DNA of 15,879 bases from DAOTZS01 sp034434335 (GTDB lineage: Bacteria > Chloroflexota > Anaerolineae > CG2-30-64-16). The stretch covers positions 1 through 15,879 of the forward strand of contig DAOTZS010000197.1 in NCBI GenBank assembly GCA_034434335.1. Reading direction: 5' to 3'. Below are positions 7,488 through 15,879 of this stretch, piece after piece; position 1 is the first letter of the stretch; every line of letters starts with the position of its first letter. A program made the position numbers and the translations under genes. The notes under the pieces are model-generated. The model saw nothing but the letters and a program-made list of their open reading frames with translations, was not told where the DNA came from and made no database searches.

Positions 7488-9140
7488 CTACTTCTCCCGA
7501 GGCCAGTTGGGCAGCACCCAACGGATCTCCGAGGGCGGTGGAGGTGGATCCAGCAGATACACATCCACCCAGCGGTACCAGAGCACAAGATCATCCTCAT
7601 TGTAGCCCAGGTCAATGCGCCGGGCACGGATTGCTTCGCCGGTATCTGCTGCATCCCCCAGCCCATACCCGGGCACATATACCTTGCTGCCCAACTGGAT
7701 CACGCTGGGGTCCACGGCCACAATGCCCTTGCGCATTGGCCACCCCAGGCGGGTCCGGCCGTAGTAGGGCGCATCGGCTGGAATACCCGCCGTGGCAGCA
7801 GAGTAGGAGGTTGCTAACATGCGGATCTTACGCCAATAGGTGAAGGTGCCCTCTGGGGTCTCCAGCGTGCGGGAAACGATCTTCCGCCCGTAGGCCACCA
7901 CCTGAGTAATCGGCTCTGCAGCCACCCATTCATCTATAAGTGTGCGTGAGACCTCCTGGCCGTCCTCGTAGATCACCCGGAACCGCCTACGGAACTCCCC
8001 ATCTTTGCCAGCCTGATCCAAACGCTGTCTGTCCAGCTCCAGCTCGTCATCCGGCACCAGGATAGACTCAAACGGGATTGCCTGACTCTCCACCAGCACC
8101 AGCTCCGAGACACGCACAACCGTGATGTGTATGTTGTCGTAGATGGGTTCCGTCAGGGCTGGGGTTACCCGGTCGCGGCCCGTCACCACAATCCCCAGGT
8201 CCACCAGCGCATCGCCCACCGTCTTGCCCCGCGTTCGGGTCTGGATCGTCCGGCCGTCGGCGGTCACCAGCACGGGGGTCGAGCGCTCAATCACCACCCG
8301 CATGCCAGCGCGCACGGGGCTGCCCAGGCCCGGACGCACGCGATCCCCCAAGTAGAGGGTTAGCTGCTCTCGCAACAGCGCTTCGCCCACAGTGGCAGCC
8401 GTAGTAAGAAGCGTATAGGGCACACTACCATCATCCACGGTAATCTGCACTGCTCGCCGCACGCTCAGACGAAGCGGCCGCGACACGCGCGCGGCCCAGC
8501 CGTGCTGTGTCGCCACGCGGGGAGGGGAAACTTCGCCAGTGGCCGGCGGCAAGGGGGTGTCCAACGCTACCGGGGTTCCATCCAGCCAGATCTCATCCTG
8601 AGGGAGGAGGCTCACCCCCGCATCGGCCAGCAACGCCCCGACTGTGGTCGCACGGCTGTAGACCGTCATCAGCATGCCATCAAGGCCGATCAGCGCAGGC
8701 CGGGCTCGCTGCACAGCGATGGCCAGCCCCGCGGAGAGGGAGGTGTCGAGAGCGGGCCAAACCCTGTCTTCAGGGCGCAGCTCAAGCCCCAGATCGGTCA
8801 GCAAATCGCCGACCCGGGTGCGGGTGGTACGCACCGTCTCGCGATGGCCATCCACGGTGACCGTGACCCATGTGCCTGCCCGCGAAAGATTGAATAGCGC
8901 GGCCGCAGCCACAACTGCCAGCACAGCGGTCATCAGGAGCCAGGCTAACAGCCCAGATGCTGACCACGGCTGAGTGCGAAGCTCTGGGATCAGCGGCAGG
9001 GAGATCGAAACTTTGGCAGGGATCTGTCCCTGAATAGGAAAGGAGTCTTCTGTCTGCATTGAGACTGCCACGCTCTCAAATCCCGCATACGGCCCCAGGG
9101 AGGTCACACCAGCGTCAGGGCTCTCTGCGATGCCTGGCAT
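7488..9140 (-). CDS. Membrane-anchored DUF348/G5/3D-domain protein (YabE-like cell-wall protein)
   Basis: This 550-residue protein has a non-cleaved membrane anchor (about residues 62-85) after a roughly 60-residue N-terminal tail. Outside the membrane it carries about four DUF348-like repeats (between about 92 and 345, with recurring TVGALLADAG or TVGDALVDLG cores), a G5 domain (about 345-425) and a C-terminal 3D domain (about 440-535). The 3D domain, related to the MltA/RlpA double-psi barrel, keeps its three aspartates at 476 (AVDP), 498 (AADTG) and 510 (RIDLG). Relatives such as YabE and Rpf-like proteins act on peptidoglycan, so a lytic or wall-remodelling role is inferred. The ATG at 9140 shares one base with the radical SAM stop (TGATG); a GTG one codon upstream is also possible. 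Translation is probably coupled. Met29 (9059) is a less likely start, because it lacks a clear Shine-Dalgarno sequence. Confidence 0.87.
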   Translation of the reverse strand: MPGIAESPDAGVTSLGPYAGFESVAVSMQTEDSFPIQGQIPAKVSISLPLIPELRTQPWSASGLLAWLLMTAVLAVVAAAALFNLSRAGTWVTVTVDGHRETVRTTRTRVGDLLTDLGLELRPEDRVWPALDTSLSAGLAIAVQRARPALIGLDGMLMTVYSRATTVGALLADAGVSLLPQDEIWLDGTPVALDTPLPPATGEVSPPRVATQHGWAARVSRPLRLSVRRAVQITVDDGSVPYTLLTTAATVGEALLREQLTLYLGDRVRPGLGSPVRAGMRVVIERSTPVLVTADGRTIQTRTRGKTVGDALVDLGIVVTGRDRVTPALTEPIYDNIHITVVRVSELVLVESQAIPFESILVPDDELELDRQRLDQAGKDGEFRRRFRVIYEDGQEVSRTLIDEWVAAEPITQVVAYGRKIVSRTLETPEGTFTYWRKIRMLATSYSAATAGIPADAPYYGRTRLGWPMRKGIVAVDPSVIQLGSKVYVPGYGLGDAADTGEAIRARRIDLGYNEDDLVLWYRWVDVYLLDPPPPPSEIRWVLPNWPREK

Positions 9141-10165
9141 CACCCTATCTCGACCCCGGCGATAACGGTGCCGCAGGTCGCGCAGGCGCCGTTGCGCAGA
9201 TGACGCCGGCCAATCTGGTAACCGTAGCGTTCAATCACCACCGTACCACACCCTGGGCAGCGTGTGCTTTCGGTGTCGTGGCCCGGGACGTTGCCAACAT
9301 AAACGTAGTGCAGGCCAGCCTCACGGCCGAGCTGCCAGGCACGTTCGAGGGTGGCGGTGGGAGTGGGCGGGGTATCACGCATCTTGTAGTGGGGGTAGAA
9401 GCGGCTGATGTGCCAGGGCACATCTGGCCCCAGTTCGTTGGCAAGAAAGCGCGCCACCCAGCGCAGTTCATCATCGCTGTCGTTGAGGCCAGGGATGACC
9501 AGCGTGGTCACCTCCAGCCAGATGCCCAGTTGCTGGATCAGCTTGAGGTTGGCCAGCACCGGTTCCAGAGCTGCTCCCGAGATCTTGCGATAGAATTCGC
9601 CCCGCCCTGCCTTCAGGTCAACGTTGATGCCGTCTATCAGCCCGGCCATCATGTGCAGCAGCTCAGGCGTCATGTAGCCGTTGCTAACAAAGACGTTGCG
9701 CAGGCCCAAACGTTGCGCCTCGCGCGCGGTATCCAATGCGTACTCGGCGAATATCGTGGGCTCGGTATAGGTATATGCCACCGAAGCACAGGCCGTGCGC
9801 ACAGCAGCCCTTGCGATCTGGGCCGGGGTAGCCGGGCTCCCCGTTACCGTGCCCTGCTCGCGCGGCAACTGGGAGATCTCCCAGTTCTGGCAGAAGGCGC
9901 AGCGGAAGTTACAGCCGGCGGTGGCAATGGAAAAGGTGCGGCTGCCGGGCTGAAAGTGAAAGAGGGGCTTCTTCTCAATCGGGTCTACATGCTGAGCGAT
10001 GGTTCGCTCGTATACCAGGGTATAGAGCACCCCATCGCGATTCTCCCGTACGCAGCAGGCACCTTTCCGGCCTGGTGGAATTACGCAGCGATGCGCGCAC
10101 AGATTGCAGCGCACGCGCAAATCTTCCGGCCCCAACCGCTCCCAAAGGATTGCTTCGTGTGTCAT
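9140..10165 (-). CDS. amrS: AmmeMemoRadiSam system radical SAM enzyme
   Basis: This 341-residue radical SAM protein has the 4Fe-4S motif CNFRCAFC (Cys85, Cys89, Cys92). In its family the motif reduces S-adenosylmethionine to a 5'-deoxyadenosyl radical. The N-terminal Cys cluster (Cys20, 23, 27, 37, 38), the HVDPIEKKPLFHF segment, and AGCNFRCAFCQNWEISQ are characteristic of the AmrS family, which typically co-occurs with AMMECR1- and Memo-like proteins. Neither of those is in this window, and I can assign no substrate. The tail has two CxxC pairs (303/306 and 328/331), a likely small zinc site. I chose the ATG at 10165 because a GGGGGTGA Shine-Dalgarno precedes it; an in-frame GTG at 10171 would be too close to that site. 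The gene lies between GNAT (81 bp upstream) and the 3D protein (1-nt overlap). Confidence 0.88.
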   Translation of the reverse strand: MTHEAILWERLGPEDLRVRCNLCAHRCVIPPGRKGACCVRENRDGVLYTLVYERTIAQHVDPIEKKPLFHFQPGSRTFSIATAGCNFRCAFCQNWEISQLPREQGTVTGSPATPAQIARAAVRTACASVAYTYTEPTIFAEYALDTAREAQRLGLRNVFVSNGYMTPELLHMMAGLIDGINVDLKAGRGEFYRKISGAALEPVLANLKLIQQLGIWLEVTTLVIPGLNDSDDELRWVARFLANELGPDVPWHISRFYPHYKMRDTPPTPTATLERAWQLGREAGLHYVYVGNVPGHDTESTRCPGCGTVVIERYGYQIGRRHLRNGACATCGTVIAGVEIG

Positions 10166-10171
10166 CGTCAC

Positions 10172-10246
10172 CCCCTGGCCGGCCTGTACCGGTCAGTTAT
10201 AAGTACTGCTTCACCTGTAACGAAGGCCAAAAGCCCCTGGCCGGCC
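10172..10246. repeat. 13-bp direct repeats bounding the GNAT-amrS gap
   Basis: CCCCTGGCCGGCC occurs at 10172-10184 and again at 10234-10246, 62 bp apart. The two copies mark almost exactly the two ends of the intergenic gap. Each contains the palindrome GGCCGGCC. Function is unknown; this may be a deletion or duplication scar, or a protein-binding site. Confidence 0.4.
10196..10224 (-). promoter_or_regulatory. Weak candidate internal promoter for amrS
   Basis: On the minus strand, -10 TATAAC (10196-10201) lies 17 nt from TTCGTT (10219-10224). The -10 is good and the -35 is poor. If used, it would let amrS and the 3D gene be transcribed apart from GNAT, with a leader of only about 25 nt. Confidence 0.3.
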
Positions 10247-10894
10247 CTATGCCAGCCGCTTCCCGTAGAGCAGATTCTCGATCTCGACCCCCGGGAGCCA
10301 GGGCTCCCAGAGGCGAGTCTGGCGACGGGCCAGGAGCTGGAAACCAGCCTTTTGGTAGAGGCGCATGGCAGCTTTGTTGAGGCTGGTGGTATGCAGATGA
10401 ATCCCGGGCACTCCCAATCGCGCTATCTGGTCCAGGCAATTGTGGAGCAAGAGATGTCCCAGGCCCCGCCCGCGATAGCCCTCGGCCACATTGATGTGCA
10501 AATGGGCCGGGTACAGGTTGCGATCTGCTGAGAGGTTCCCTTCATTTAGCAGTGCCCATGCCGCGCGGCGCAAATAGCACCACCCTACTCTCCCCAGGTG
10601 GTAACGCCCGGTGAGCAGGCGCCCCAAAGCACGTATTACCAGCCGCGCCTGGTTCCAGAAAGCCTTAAACCCACCGAGGCTGGCGCTGATGTAGCCCACC
10701 ACTGAGCCGGCAACCTCAGCCACCCAGATATGTTCTGGCTCACAATCGGTGTAGTACGCCACGAAGACATCGAGCATCGGCTGACGGTCACCCAGGAAGA
10801 TCTCTACGGGCGCGCCGAAGAACGCAGTGTCAGCCGCAATGCGATGCACCGCCAACCGGTCACTGGAACGGTAAGGCCGGACAAGCACATCCAT
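10247..10894 (-). CDS. GNAT-family N-acetyltransferase
   Basis: This 215-residue acetyltransferase would transfer an acetyl group from acetyl-CoA to an unknown amine. The acetyl-CoA pyrophosphate loop is present as YRGRGLG (about residues 140-146), followed by HLHTTSLNKAAMRLYQKAGF, the usual end of the fold. A helical, basic and aromatic insertion of about 45 residues (about 76-122) sits between the two halves and could shape the substrate site. I placed the start at the ATG at 10894, which has GAGGTGG upstream. A longer reading from 10969 would begin right beside the -10 box at 10970-10975, at or before the expected transcription start, so it is unlikely. It is the first gene of the GNAT-amrS-3D block. 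The substrate cannot be told from sequence. Confidence 0.88.
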   Translation of the reverse strand: MDVLVRPYRSSDRLAVHRIAADTAFFGAPVEIFLGDRQPMLDVFVAYYTDCEPEHIWVAEVAGSVVGYISASLGGFKAFWNQARLVIRALGRLLTGRYHLGRVGWCYLRRAAWALLNEGNLSADRNLYPAHLHINVAEGYRGRGLGHLLLHNCLDQIARLGVPGIHLHTTSLNKAAMRLYQKAGFQLLARRQTRLWEPWLPGVEIENLLYGKRLA

Positions 10895-10969
10895 CGCTGC
10901 CACCTCGGCCGGGCGGGCTCTATAGCTGCCGGGCGTACGACCTTTGGGCACCCAGGCGGTGCCAGACAA

Positions 10970-10998
10970 ATTATACCACGAAAGGACAAGGCCCTCAA
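10970..10998 (-). promoter_or_regulatory. Promoter of the GNAT-amrS-3D operon
   Basis: On the minus strand, -35 TTGAGG (10993-10998), a 17-nt spacer and a perfect -10 TATAAT (10970-10975) predict a start near 10963 and a leader of about 70 nt. Only 4 bp separate its -35 box from that of the divergent selC promoter. Confidence 0.72.
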
Positions 10999-11002
10999 TG
11001 GT

Positions 11003-11031
11003 TTGACCAGGTGACCAAATGCGTGTAAGAT
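11003..11031 (+). promoter_or_regulatory. Promoter of selC
   Basis: TTGACC (11003-11008), a 17-nt spacer and TAAGAT (11026-11031) form a good sigma-70-type promoter. The expected start, 7 nt past the -10 box, is 11038, which is the first base of the mature tRNA. Confidence 0.75.
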
Positions 11032-11037
11032 TGTCTT

Positions 11038-11133
11038 GGGAGTGGTTGAGTCCCGGTGGGCTCCCCGGTCTTCAAAACCGGTGATGGGCGCTGCACAAGT
11101 GGCCATGGTGGGTTCGACTCCCATCCACTCCCG
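11038..11133 (+). tRNA. selC: Selenocysteine tRNA, anticodon UCA
   Basis: The gene folds as a bacterial tRNA-Sec. It has an 8-bp acceptor stem (11038-11045 with 11125-11132) and a 6-bp D stem with a 4-nt loop (11048-11053 with 11058-11063). The anticodon stem pairs 11065-11069 with 11077-11081, with anticodon TCA at 11072-11074. A long variable arm runs from about 11082 to 11107. The 5-bp T stem (11108-11112 with 11120-11124) has one G-U pair and the loop TTCGACT. The 8+5 stem arrangement and 6-bp D stem are diagnostic. G11133 is the discriminator, and CCA is not encoded. This tRNA reads UGA as selenocysteine with SelA, SelB and SelD, whose genes are not in the window. No terminator separates it from the next gene. 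Confidence 0.96.
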
Positions 11134-11150
11134 TGCAAGTGGAGGTTGTC

Positions 11151-12482
11151 ATGCATCTATGCCGCCCATCCCTGCCCAGACGGTCGCTGATCTGCTGTAG
11201 CCTGGCGTGGGCACTGGCCCTGGCTCTCGTCTTGCCAGGCCTGGCCCAGGAGGCAACCCCCTCATCAGAGGTCGATCCAGGGACATCCCAGGAAGCACCA
11301 GCTTACCTCACCCCTGCTGCGACGTTGCTCCCGACTGCCACGGCCATTCCCACGCCAACCTGCACGCCGACCCCGACCCCTACCCTGACTGCCGTGCAGG
11401 CCAGGTTGATGCTGGCACAGGCTTATCTGGAGGGCGGGGACTATACCCGTGCAGCCGAGCTGTTCGAGGCCGTGGCCCTGGAGGAGCGAGGCAACTCCCA
11501 GGCTCTTGCCGGCCTGCGCGCGGCGCTGGCGGCCGCGGCCAGTGCCACTGCGACAGCCCTCACCCCAGCAGCGCCCGTGGCAACCGCCACACCTCTGCCT
11601 CAAGCTGCCCGCTTTGGGGAGACCTTTGCCAGCCGATGGCGAGACCTGGCCGGCACTGCCCTGCCAGGCCTGCTGGTGGTGATCCTGGTATATCTGCTGG
11701 CGCAGGGAGCGCGCTGGGCGCTCTACTGGGCCCGTGAGCTGTGGCTCACCCGCGGCCTGCCACTGCTTGGCCAGCGCCCGGTGTACCCCGGCTACCTGCT
11801 GGCGGAGTTCACCGATGCCACGGGGATCAAGGACTTCCAGGGTGCGCAGATCGTCAAGCAATCGTTGACCGAGACCCTGCTCGCCTGGAACCAGCTTGTC
11901 CAGGAGCGCCAGGTGCCAGTAGAGCCGGCACCCGGCCTGGAGCTTGGCGGTATGGCATGGATCAAGGTGCTGTGGTCCTGGATCTTGCCTCCCCCACGCG
12001 GATACAAGGTCAGCGGGGTGCTGATGGGCAGTCAGCCAGGTGACTACCAGCTCTCGGTGACGCGGGTCTCCCTGAGCACGAACAGCGTAGACCGCAGCTT
12101 TACCTTCAGCGATCAGAGCCTGGCTGAAGCTCCCGACAGAGCTTTTCGAGAGCTGGCCAGGCGGGCAGCCAGGTGGCTGCTGCAGCCGCTGGACATGGAG
12201 GTGGCCGAAGCGGGGCAGCTTTCCCTGGCCAGATCAACGCGCAAAGCCGCCCCCTCATTGGAAGCTGAACCACTCGCAGCGGATAAGATCTTCGATCAGG
12301 CCCTTGATCTGCTTCTCCCGCTACGCCGCCAGGTGGAACAGGACGCGATTGACTTCGTGGACGCGCGGCGCCGACTCGATGAAGCAGACAAACTGCTGGC
12401 CCTGCTGCCTGAGGGATCGGGCCTGCGCCGCGATCTACAGGCGGTCGTCTCTGACCTCAGGCGCGCTGTACGGGGTGTTTGA
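11151..12482 (+). CDS. Secreted or membrane protein with TPR-like segment, function unknown
   Basis: This 443-residue protein is not one I recognise. It has a signal peptide (about residues 1-32, ending near LPGLAQE), a Thr/Pro-rich linker (about 50-78), a TPR-like helical pair (about 79-130, with AQAYLEGGDYTRAAELFEAV), an Ala/Thr-rich spacer, one membrane helix (about 171-190) and a roughly 250-residue C-terminal part. That part contains an alpha/beta region (about 205-350) and a helical, charged end. If the signal peptide is cleaved, the TPR segment is outside and the C-terminal part is in the cytoplasm. The start is the ATG at 11151 with GGAGG at 11141-11145; the GTG at 11133 coincides with the tRNA discriminator base and is rejected. 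The gene starts 17 nt after selC with no visible promoter, so it is probably transcribed with the tRNA. Confidence 0.85.
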   Translation: MHLCRPSLPRRSLICCSLAWALALALVLPGLAQEATPSSEVDPGTSQEAPAYLTPAATLLPTATAIPTPTCTPTPTPTLTAVQARLMLAQAYLEGGDYTRAAELFEAVALEERGNSQALAGLRAALAAAASATATALTPAAPVATATPLPQAARFGETFASRWRDLAGTALPGLLVVILVYLLAQGARWALYWARELWLTRGLPLLGQRPVYPGYLLAEFTDATGIKDFQGAQIVKQSLTETLLAWNQLVQERQVPVEPAPGLELGGMAWIKVLWSWILPPPRGYKVSGVLMGSQPGDYQLSVTRVSLSTNSVDRSFTFSDQSLAEAPDRAFRELARRAARWLLQPLDMEVAEAGQLSLARSTRKAAPSLEAEPLAADKIFDQALDLLLPLRRQVEQDAIDFVDARRRLDEADKLLALLPEGSGLRRDLQAVVSDLRRAVRGV

Positions 12483-12507
12483 CATCCTCGCACACCCGCG
12501 GTAGAAT
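12479..12507 (+). promoter_or_regulatory. Promoter of the valS T-box transcript
   Basis: A perfect -35 TTGACA (12479-12484), a 17-nt spacer and TAGAAT (12502-12507) predict a start near 12514. The -35 box overlaps the TGA stop (12480-12482) of the preceding gene. Confidence 0.8.
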
Positions 12508-12513
12508 TATTTT

Positions 12514-12820
12514 AGCAAAACCCAAGACATCAAAGATGTTGAGCCGGAGGAGTAGGTGGTAGGGACACGGCAATCGTGTCCAGGCCGTCGCCAGAGAGAG
12601 GAGGCCACCGGGTGCGAGCCTCCTCATGATGTGAGCGCCACCGAAGGTCGCCGGGGAGTCGGACGCCTGAAGCTGGTCCCCAGTGGGTAGGGCGTCACGG
12701 GTTAGCCCGTTATAGCTCAGAGTGGGCAGAGGACTGACGGCCTGGAGGTCCGATCTTCTGCCAATCAAGGTGGTACCGCGGAAGCGCCCTTCCGTCCTTG
12801 CGATGGAGGGGCTTTTTGTT
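12514..12820 (+). promoter_or_regulatory. Valine T-box riboswitch (valS leader)
   Basis: This leader senses uncharged tRNA-Val and controls transcription of valS. Stem I holds the AGTA turn (12551-12554), AGAGAG (12593-12598), an 8-bp distal helix (12598-12605 with 12618-12625) with GGTG (12611-12614), and GAA (12643-12645) followed by the likely specifier codon GTC for valine (12647-12649). A small hairpin ACGGG/CCCGT (12697-12710) and a stem III-like helix (12725-12734 with 12748-12762) follow. The T-box AAGGTGGTACCGCG (12767-12780) forms the antiterminator. AAGG (12767-12770) pairs with CCTT (12788-12791), and GCG pairs with CGC. The 7-nt bulge carries TGGT (12771-12774), which would pair with the ACCA end of tRNA-Val. 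The position just upstream of valS agrees with the specifier. Confidence 0.95.
12786..12820 (+). terminator. T-box-controlled intrinsic terminator
   Basis: GCCCTTCC (12786-12793) pairs with GGAGGGGC (12805-12812) over 8 bp and is followed by TTTTTGTT (12813-12820). Its 5' arm shares CCTT (12788-12791) with the antiterminator, so the two structures exclude each other. Confidence 0.93.
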
Positions 12821-12877
12821 TGCGTGGCGAGATGAGCGTATGATCGAGGATCGAGGGCCGCGCTGATGACAGCATAC

Positions 12878-12900
12878 TCCCCTGGCCCGCGGCCAGGGGA
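12878..12900. repeat. Inverted repeat in the valS 5' UTR
   Basis: TCCCCTGGCC and GGCCAGGGGA are perfect 10-bp arms around a 3-nt loop (CGC). They are followed by G-runs up to about 12955. This resembles a GC-rich intergenic repeat of the kind common in Chloroflexota. It lies after the T-box terminator and so within the readthrough mRNA. No coding potential is seen in 12821-13041. Confidence 0.6.
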
Positions 12901-12978
12901 GAGGGGGGGAATAAGGGGGGTGAGGGGCAGTGAAGGCCCGAGGGGGCAAAAAGTGTTAACCAATTTTGAATCATCCCA

Positions 12979-13013
12979 ATTAGCGAATCAGCAAATAGCG
13001 AACTGAAAGCGAT
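12979..13013. repeat. AT-rich degenerate AGCGAAT repeats before valS
   Basis: An A/T-rich patch in otherwise GC-rich DNA carries four imperfect units (TAGCGAAT, CAGCAAAT, AGCGAAC, AGCGAT) at spacings of about 8-12 nt. No promoter of good quality is seen here. It may be an unstructured ribosome-loading region or the remnant of an intergenic repeat family. Confidence 0.4.
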
Positions 13014-13041
13014 ACGTAATACACACAGAGGAGAACGCTTC

Positions 13042-15783
<2,742 letters not shown>

Positions 15784-15879
15784 CGCAGGCGTAACTATTC
15801 AGGCGGCGACTGGAAGGGCCGCGCCGAGGGCTCGCCCGAGGCGTCACCTTTTGGGGCCTGCGGCCAGCAGTCGGCCTTC
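15784..15879. other. Trailing sequence after valS, nothing assigned
   Basis: The 96 bases after valS contain short GC-rich complementary stretches (for example GGGC/GCCC around 15827-15836). There is no T-tract and no supported gene start. Confidence 0.4.

Noticed and set aside
10293..10308. GGGAGCCAGGGCTCCC in the GNAT gene as another copy of the pbpC insert.
   Set aside because: Only about nine bases match, they encode an ordinary part of the protein, and there is no flanking duplication.
10895..10969. A 25-residue longer N-terminus for the GNAT protein.
   Set aside because: It would begin next to the TATAAT box, at or before the expected transcription start, and the extra residues do not look like GNAT sequence.
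11003..11021. TTTGACC...GACCAAA in the selC promoter as an operator palindrome.
   Set aside because: Only the outer four bases of each arm pair well. The symmetry is weak and may be chance.
11038..11133. selC as an integration site for a genomic island.
   Set aside because: No integrase, duplicated tRNA 3' end or composition change is visible nearby. The flanks look like ordinary chromosome.
11133..11150. GTG at 11133 as the start of the gene after selC.
   Set aside because: The G is the tRNA discriminator base and no Shine-Dalgarno could precede it outside the tRNA. The ATG at 11151 has GGAGG at suitable spacing.
12480..12513. TGA readthrough of the 443-residue protein as selenocysteine.
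   Set aside because: The frame closes at a TAG about 10 codons later, the TGA lies inside a consensus -35 box, and no suitable hairpin follows.

Overview
The window is about 15.9 kb of GC-rich bacterial DNA. Several traits suggest a Chloroflexota lineage (Anaerolineae/Caldilineae-like), possibly from an environmental assembly. These are a PBP1C–alpha-2-macroglobulin gene pair, secreted proteins with Thr/Pro-rich linkers, a class I T-box in front of valS, and GC-rich intergenic repeats. The phylum is an inference, because no rRNA or other decisive marker is present.

Layout. (1) Bases 2-6821, plus strand: the 3' end of a penicillin-binding protein 1C gene, then a 1984-residue lipoprotein alpha-2-macroglobulin with an intact CVEQ thioester. 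This is a known bacterial pairing thought to combine cell-wall repair with protease trapping at the cell surface. A 19-bp perfect hairpin (6840-6879) separates it from the next, convergent block. (2) Bases 6905-10894, minus strand: a GNAT acetyltransferase, an AmmeMemoRadiSam-type radical SAM enzyme and a membrane-anchored DUF348/G5/3D-domain protein form a probable operon transcribed from 10970-10998. A receiver-only response regulator lies downstream with its own promoter, whose -35 box sits inside an inverted repeat. (3) Bases 11003-12482, plus strand: a selenocysteine tRNA gene (selC, anticodon UCA) has a promoter placed so that transcription should start at the mature 5' end of the tRNA. 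It is followed after 17 nt by a gene for a secreted or membrane protein of unknown function. (4) Bases 12479-15783, plus strand: a near-consensus promoter, a complete valine T-box leader with mutually exclusive antiterminator and terminator, a repeat-bearing 5' UTR, and valS.

The most unusual observations are four. An in-frame 81-bp insert in the PBP1C gene is bounded by a 6-bp direct repeat and looks like a protein-invading repeat. selC appears leaderless and fused to an mRNA. selC and the GNAT operon have back-to-back promoters. A candidate operator surrounds the -35 box of the response regulator. The genome evidently uses selenocysteine, but no selA, selB, selD or convincing selenoprotein lies in this window. 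No mobile element, CRISPR array or integrase is visible.
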